Source of the DNA: Boswellia sacra
Lineage: Eukaryota; Streptophyta; Magnoliopsida; Sapindales; Burseraceae
NCBI GenBank assembly: GCA_013180625.2
Contig: SNVD02000468.1
Span: forward strand, 496,001 to 560,000
Direction of reading: 5' to 3'
DNA length: 64,000 nt
The position numbers and the translations under genes are program-made. The notes beneath the pieces were generated by a model that made no database searches, had not been told where the DNA came from, and saw nothing but the letters and a program-made list of their open reading frames with translations. The number at the start of each line of letters is the position of its first letter. Position 1 is the first letter of the stretch. Positions 58,563 to 64,000 of this stretch are shown piece after piece.

Positions 58563-58578
58563 CCTGCTCTGATACCAA
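58563..58578 (-). other. Primer-binding site of Sirevirus copy 2
   Basis: On the minus strand ATTGGTATCAGAGCAG follows the LTR end directly, a near-perfect match to the initiator-methionine tRNA site used by many Copia elements. Confidence 0.9.
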
Positions 58579-58579
58579 T

Positions 58580-59427
58580 TGCAAGTTCTAGAAGTATGTA
58601 GTTATAAGTAATATAACTGTAAACTGTAAAGTAAATTGGCACAGGAGGATTTTACGTGGTTCGGTTATAAAACCTACATCCACAGACAGCTTTAGAGCTG
58701 CAATTCACTAAGTTCTTGTTTGTATAATGTTTAGAATCGTTTATAGTGCTGACTCACTCTCACACAATGGCCTAATCTTTGTAAAACAAAATCTCCCCAA
58801 GATCTTAAACTCTAGTGACACTGCTCACTCTCTATTGCTGACAATCTGTTAAGTAAATCATAACCACAATATCTGACACTGAATTAAATAAACACTTAAC
58901 TCGTAAGTTCTCTCAAGTTTATACCAAGTCAAATAGACATAAACAAAGATTCATGCACGATTACAAACTCTAATTCATGAATAAAACACTCATAAAATTA
59001 AATCAATGAGGCATTCCAATTTGTGTTGAAGCTCTCCTTTCAATTCCTGGAATGCCGTAATATAAACTCACACAACCAACCTCTCTATTATGTAAAACAT
59101 AACTTTATATATATATTGGGATTCCTGTTCAAAATCTCCTTAAAATCCTGTAAAAATCCTAATCAAAGTGACATTAGGATAAAGACTAAAAATAGGAAGT
59201 GGTATAAGAAACTCCTAAAAGAATTAGTTAACAAATAAATATTCTCCCATTTTAACTAGGATACATTAAATAATGTGCTAATCTAAGAAGATATTTATTA
59301 TGAATCAAATACTTCCTATATTATATTTCTAGAAATAGTAAAATAAGAAGTAAAACAACATTCTATTTTTATCACAAGTTGGTCTAAATTATCATGTGCA
59401 TGGCACATGCAATTGTTGACACCAACA
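58580..59427 (-). repeat. 5' LTR of Sirevirus copy 2
   Basis: Plus-strand TGCAAGTTCTAGAAGTATG to GTTGACACCAACA. It pairs with 36899-37558 plus 50104-50319. It shares the inverted CATGTGC/GCACATG motif near the LTR start (59394-59410) with copy 1. Confidence 0.93.
59106..59115 (-). promoter_or_regulatory. TATA box of the 5' LTR, Sirevirus copy 2
   Basis: TATATATATA at the same relative place as the box in copy 1 LTRs. Confidence 0.55.
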
Positions 59428-59432
59428 AGAGG

Positions 59433-59760
59433 ACTCTTTTTTTTTAAATCTAAATAGGTCTAAATTAAATTAAAGTATAAAAAATATGAATATAATATAA
59501 GAATATAATTTTTTTTATTTTAACATTTAAATGGAAATGTCTGAAAATTAATAATTTTATATACATTGTAATTGGTATTTCTAACAATCACCAACTCCCA
59601 GAAATAAATATGTCGGAAAGCTCATGTCAGTGCTTAAATGCTCATGTCGGAAGGTTTACATTATCTTTTCCGAAGATGATCCATTGATTTACTTTCGACA
59701 TAGATGACCTCAAGAACAAGATTCCTTCATGCTCTCAACGTGAACCCTAAAAAACCGGAT
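59433..59760. other. Flank right of Sirevirus copy 2
   Basis: AT-rich, no gene or repeat recognised apart from a T-run near 59438. It passes into a promoter-like region. Confidence 0.5.
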
Positions 59761-59765
59761 CACTT

Positions 59766-59870
59766 GACACGTGTCCTTTAACAAAGCAAATCTTTATAAT
59801 ATTTAAGATAACTCCATGTGGACAAGAGAACAGTCAAGAAGAGTTGTATGCTAGAATCTTGAATATAAAA
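59766..59870 (+). promoter_or_regulatory. Promoter-like pair: G-box/ABRE and TATA box
   Basis: A perfect 10-base palindrome GACACGTGTC (59766-59775), containing the CACGTG G-box and the ACGTGTC ABRE core, lies 88 bases upstream of TATAAAA (59864-59870). This arrangement is typical of regulated plant promoters. A candidate start codon lies at 59935 on the same strand. Confidence 0.5.
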
Positions 59871-59910
59871 GAGAAAAGGAAACTTCTCAAAGGTAAGCGA
59901 ATTCTAATAC

Positions 59911-60183
59911 TTGAAACACAAGAAACACAAGAAAATGAAGGTAAGCATTGGCGGGTTTTCGCTAGGGGTTTCCTGGCAACCTCTAATTGTGGCTTGGTTT
60001 GCAGAGTCTAGTCTAGAAGAAACAAGGGACATTCATGGTGATTTTCGGCTGGGGTTGGAAATTAACTTCTTTCCTCGCTTACTTAAGTCCTACAAGAATT
60101 TGTATTCTTATAAGATGCATTGTGAATGTTTGTTGAGATTGACTTTAGCTGAAGTTACAATTCTCATGTTCTTATTTACTTAA
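59911..60183 (+). CDS. Hypothetical small open frame after the promoter-like region
   Basis: A 90-codon open stretch from ATG 59911, with later in-frame ATGs at 59926 and 59935. No domain is recognised. The ATGAAG at 59935 is directly followed by GTAAGC, a good splice donor, and GGTTTGCAG (59996-60004) would be an acceptor; so part of this frame might be a very short intron and the gene may be different from the open stretch. It could also be a truncated gene end or chance. I do not assign a function. Confidence 0.25.
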   Translation: MKHKKHKKMKVSIGGFSLGVSWQPLIVAWFAESSLEETRDIHGDFRLGLEINFFPRLLKSYKNLYSYKMHCECLLRLTLAEVTILMFLFT

Positions 60184-62221
60184 TAGCTATTTTGGATAAC
60201 ATGAAATACTATCAGAATGTTTGTTGAGTTACATTTAGTATTTCATACATTGTTCTATTTGGCTTTCTATGTTTGAGATCTATCTGTCCTTGAACCAAAA
60301 ATCATTGACGATTCATATATCTTTCTTCATATATACACACAAGCGCAAGCGCACACACACACACACATATATATATTTGTGATTTTATTTGACATGGTAG
60401 AAGCATTTGCAAAATCAATATTTATCATGAATTTGATTTATTGAAATGTATATATTTAAAGAAGCTATTGTTTTTAAGGATTTGATATATGGATAAGCTA
60501 AGTGACCACTAAATAACTTTAAGAATATTTGGACAATCGTAATATTGACTTAAATATCAATGTTGTTCCATACTTAATAGCTAAAGTTTTTTGGTCTAAC
60601 GGTTGCTTGATTTAGTACCAGAGCAAAATGTTCCAAGATCCCTTTAATCTTGGTTTCTCTCATTGCTAGACACAAATGTCAATGTTGGGCCTGCACTGAA
60701 TAGCTTAAACTTTTCGGTCTAATAATTACTTAATATATCATATAAAATTAAAAATAAATAATAATGTTTCAAATATAAAATATAACTAGGTTATATACAA
60801 ATTGTTCATATGAATTTTACGAGAGCATTATAAAGAAATAGAAAAATAATAAGTAATTCAAGAGTTAGGTATTGTATTAAAATAAAAACTAAAATTTTTA
60901 ACTTTTTCTATTTAGATCAAATTGTTTGACATAAGTCTTTTAAATTCAAAAATTCTAAACTTTAGATATAAAAAAAAAGCTCCCTAAATATTATTAGAGC
61001 ATTTTTTTCATTCATATTGTTAATGTTTTTGTTCATTATAAGATATGCATAAATATTTACCAAATATTAAAAATTTTGCCTGCTGCCTAATTTTTTCCGA
61101 ATAACTTACGATTACCTTTCTGGTAGGGAAGGGCTAGCCATAGCTCAAGAGTCAAGGTACAACTGGTACCTCGAGTAATTGCCCAACCCTACATCTTAAA
61201 TTATGGTTCTCCTTTAATGATGCTTAATTAATTAAATATTTTTACTTCTAAACCAATTACCCTCTTAAATATAAATGAGGTTCTTTTCTATTGACATTTA
61301 AATTATTATAAACTTTTTTCAATTTGATTTTATTCTATTTTTTAAAAAATAAATTTGAAGATTTTAATGCAAAATCTTCAAACTTCCAATGACGGGTGAT
61401 CTTTGATTTAAGTTTTCTTTCTTTCCTCTTCTTATTTTATCCTAAAGGACCCGTCAATATTAATTTAATTGCTTGATTCGGGATTCATTTATATAATTTT
61501 CGACTATCAGTTACCAAATATATTGTTAATTTTGACTTTCCAAAATCTAGGCCTTCTTTCTCTCAATGCTTATTATTTACTTATATATCTCTTCTCCAAA
61601 ATATAATTTCATAAAAACAAAATTCTCACAAAGATGACAAATATTGCAGATTCATGCGATATGGTCCAAATCATTGTGTCCAACCGACATATTTGGCCCT
61701 TTGCTGGAGAAGATATGTGTGAACAAACAAGGGATTAGAAAAAGAAACTAGCCAATTGCATCGGTACAAATTTTCTACTCTAAAAACAAGTTACACAAAG
61801 ACTTTAAGAAAATAAATTTAGGATGTTTGTTGTTTTAATTTGACTAATTTACATTTTTACTCATTTATTTTCTTAGCTTGAGCATGATTCTTAGATAAAA
61901 ATAGTTTAATTAAAAAAATAAGAATTTTAGTTTTTATTTTAATGCGTATGTTTGTAAAGTCTTTTTCTCCTCTAATTCCTTAAAATACCCCCATGTGTAT
62001 TCATTTATGATACATTTATATAACCCAATATATTATTTTTTAAATCTTTATTGTAGGGATGGCACTAAATTCCTCCTTTGAGTTATATAAACATTTTTAA
62101 GATTATCTAATAGTTGCTTAGCTTCTTTCTATGTCAAATCTTATAAATAATAAAATAATAATATATTTTATTTTGAAATGGAGTCTTCAAAACCCATTAT
62201 AAATGCATAAGTGCTATACAT
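60184..62221. other. AT-rich intergenic stretch
   Basis: No coding region, RNA gene or recognisable element apart from the microsatellite. Some TTGGTCTAA(C/T)-type phrases near 60590 and 60712 repeat, perhaps from an old insertion. Confidence 0.5.
60336..60376. repeat. (CA)n/(TA)n microsatellite
   Basis: ACACACAAGCGCAAGCG, then a run of CA and a short run of TA units. Confidence 0.9.
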
Positions 62222-64000
62222 GTAACACCCTAAAGTTTACTAAAGATTATGATATTTTTATGTTACCATATATATGTGTGTTGGGTGTAGGTGTTGTTGC
62301 AATAAAATAAGGATTAGGGAGGTGATTGACAGAATTAAGGAAATGAGGGGCTGAATTATATTTTTTCCTTTCATGTATATCTGTATAAACCTCCTATACT
62401 CTAGAAAGACCCATTTTTCTTCCCCCTTTCTCTTTGAAACGTTGAGCTCTCTCCCTATTTCCCTCAATTTTGCCATGGAATAGAGAGGAGAGTAAGGAAA
62501 CAAGTGGCCAAGAGGTAAAAGATTCACTCCTCTCTCTTTCTAGCTCTAGCCATACCCATGTAATTAAGTGATGGTTTAATGTTATTTGTGATATTTCATG
62601 TTAGGCATATGTTGTAAATGGCTAGAAAAACATGAATTATAATGAATTATGGAAGAATTTAAAGATTTGATGATGCTAGGAAGCTAGAAGAAAAGTATCA
62701 GTATGAATCCTGCAGAGTTGTTTTTTTGAACAGTGCTAAGTCAAAAAATTCCCATAAATTCTGTGATTGTTTTCTAACTCTGAAACTTTTATATGGTAAA
62801 CTAGACACATCAAGGAGTTTATAGAATTTTGTAACACTCAAAATTCGAAGTAGATGAAGTTTAGTGAATTTTTGAATTTCTGGTTCGAAATTGTGAATTC
62901 CCCTGCTTTAGAACAGGGCATAGGCAATGAACTTGATTTGAGAGGGCAAATCTTCATAAAATTTCTTGATATTTGACATAAAACCTTTGGATATGTTTTC
63001 TATTAGCCTCTAAATTTTCATCATTTTTGGAGTTGTGTATGAATTTTTATGAATTTCCAAAACTAGACTTAAAGAATTGTGAATGACAATTTCTAGAACA
63101 GAGCATATGGAGTACATTTCATTTGACTAACTTAAACTCCTTCTAAAATCATGATTTTTAGTAGAATGACTCTAATATGTGTCTAGTTCTAGACTGGAAA
63201 GTTTGGTAGAGATTTGATTATTGTAAAATTTTATAAAATTCTTCAAAGTTTCACTGTTCAGTTGAGAGGTCTGCAGGCAGATTTGCGGTGTGAATGAAAT
63301 TAAGGATTTTCAAGGGGTATATGATCTTATTTTGACTCAATAAAATTCATGGACTATATTATATATGTTTATTTGAGTTCCATGAAGTTTGGTGATGATT
63401 GAAAATGAATAACCTCTTATTATAATAATCTGACCAATATGTGTGTGTGATAGAGTTTAATAAATAATGTTACTAGTTGGTTGAACTGCTGTTAACCTAT
63501 AAGGAGTTTAATGATTTCTAAATAGACAATGATCAGTGCGTCATGACTATGGCAATGGTTGTCAGAGATGAAGGAGAAGAAGAAGAGGTGAATTTAAAAC
63601 ATCTGCGTTTCTTCACTTGATACATATGATGTCGTTGTCAAGAAATACAGGAAAACAAAATTAAGAGGCGAGGCTAATCAATTAAGTAGATAGACCCTTC
63701 TGAGGACACAACAGATATTAACTCTTAATGAAATGTATTTAATGATTGTGTTTGTGAATATATGTGAAACGTGTTGATGGAATGTTGATGGGGCCATGAA
63801 TACATGGACCTTGATAAGGGAAATGATTTGATTAGGGTTTATAGTGATTTATGAAATGTGTGATTTCACACACTTTGATTTGTATGTGATTTTCATGTTG
63901 GTGTAACTTCTGTGTGTGAGATATAGAAATGTGAATGTGCCCTCATATATGTGAATTTGTTGTGATATGGCTTGAATAACATCGCCAATGAAACGATGTG
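62222..64000 (+). repeat. Possible long LTR (Ty3/gypsy-like), open at the window edge
   Basis: Starts TGTAACACCCTAAAG, a beginning shared by many plant Ty3/gypsy LTRs. A TATAAAC box lies at about 62383, followed by a CT-rich leader. Downstream there are about three degenerate units near 62728, 62911 and 63096, marked by GAACAG(T/G/A)GC. No coding is seen. The partner LTR is off the window, so the right end and class are unproven. Confidence 0.4.

Larger units (their letters stand above)
36899..59427 (-). mobile_element. Sirevirus-type Copia retrotransposon, copy 2, hosting a LINE
   Basis: A minus-strand element of the same family as copy 1. Its outer ends are flanked by a perfect 5-base duplication, AGAGG at 36894-36898 and 59428-59432, which proves that the two distant LTR pieces belong to one insertion. 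A 12.5-kb LINE block (37559-50103) lies inside its 3' LTR; without it the element is about 10 kb. The order on the minus strand is 5' LTR, primer site, gag, pol, spacer, envelope-like frame, polypurine tracts, 3' LTR. Coding is broken by stops but fewer than in copy 1. Confidence 0.93.

Overview
This window is AT-rich nuclear DNA from a flowering plant. The best fit is a eudicot, because it holds Sirevirus-type Copia elements, plant LINE and Ty3/gypsy families, and a tandem cluster of plant 2-oxoglutarate/Fe(II) dioxygenase copies. I cannot name the species. I found no intact host protein-coding gene. The window is a decayed dioxygenase cluster that has been split and padded by many nested transposable elements.

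Host backbone: four dioxygenase copies of the ACC-oxidase-homolog type lie on the minus strand. Copy A is at about 6887-4320, B at 8522-7684, C at 28905-22081 and D at 32878-31290. They share the same three-exon plan and recognisably homologous introns. Each is broken in a different way: A has lost exon 3, B has lost exon 2, C has lost its start codon and carries a Copia element in intron 2, and D has a deletion over its iron-binding H-x-D motif. The C and D lesions look like independent decay of one duplicated family.

Mobile elements from left to right: the end of a CACTA element (1-401) interrupts a decayed minus-strand Ty3/gypsy element (402 to about 4260). A hAT-like element (9707-21795) contains a MITE-like element (about 11034-21678), which contains Sirevirus copy 1 (11166-21038, plus strand). 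A second Copia family (22702-27758, plus strand) sits in the intron of dioxygenase C. A roughly 500-bp near-palindromic fold-back element lies at 30444-30945. A short, deleted Ty3/gypsy element (33296-36030, minus strand) has a perfect TTAAC target duplication. Sirevirus copy 2 (36899-59427, minus strand, perfect AGAGG duplication) has a LINE (37559-50103, plus strand) in its 3' LTR. That LINE carries another Sirevirus-like Copia element (42401 to about 49020, minus strand) in its ORF2. The right edge (62222-64000) resembles the start of a long LTR.

How the parts relate: each LTR element has, or once had, LTR promoter, tRNA-primer site, gag, pol and polypurine tract. Both Sirevirus copies also carry an extra envelope-like reading frame between pol and the 3' LTR, a known feature of this group. 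Every element is inactivated by stops, frameshifts or deletions, although LTR boundaries and target duplications remain readable. Relative ages follow from nesting. Coordinates of TE ends come from matching LTR pairs, primer sites and target duplications by eye; exon edges of pseudogenes are approximate.
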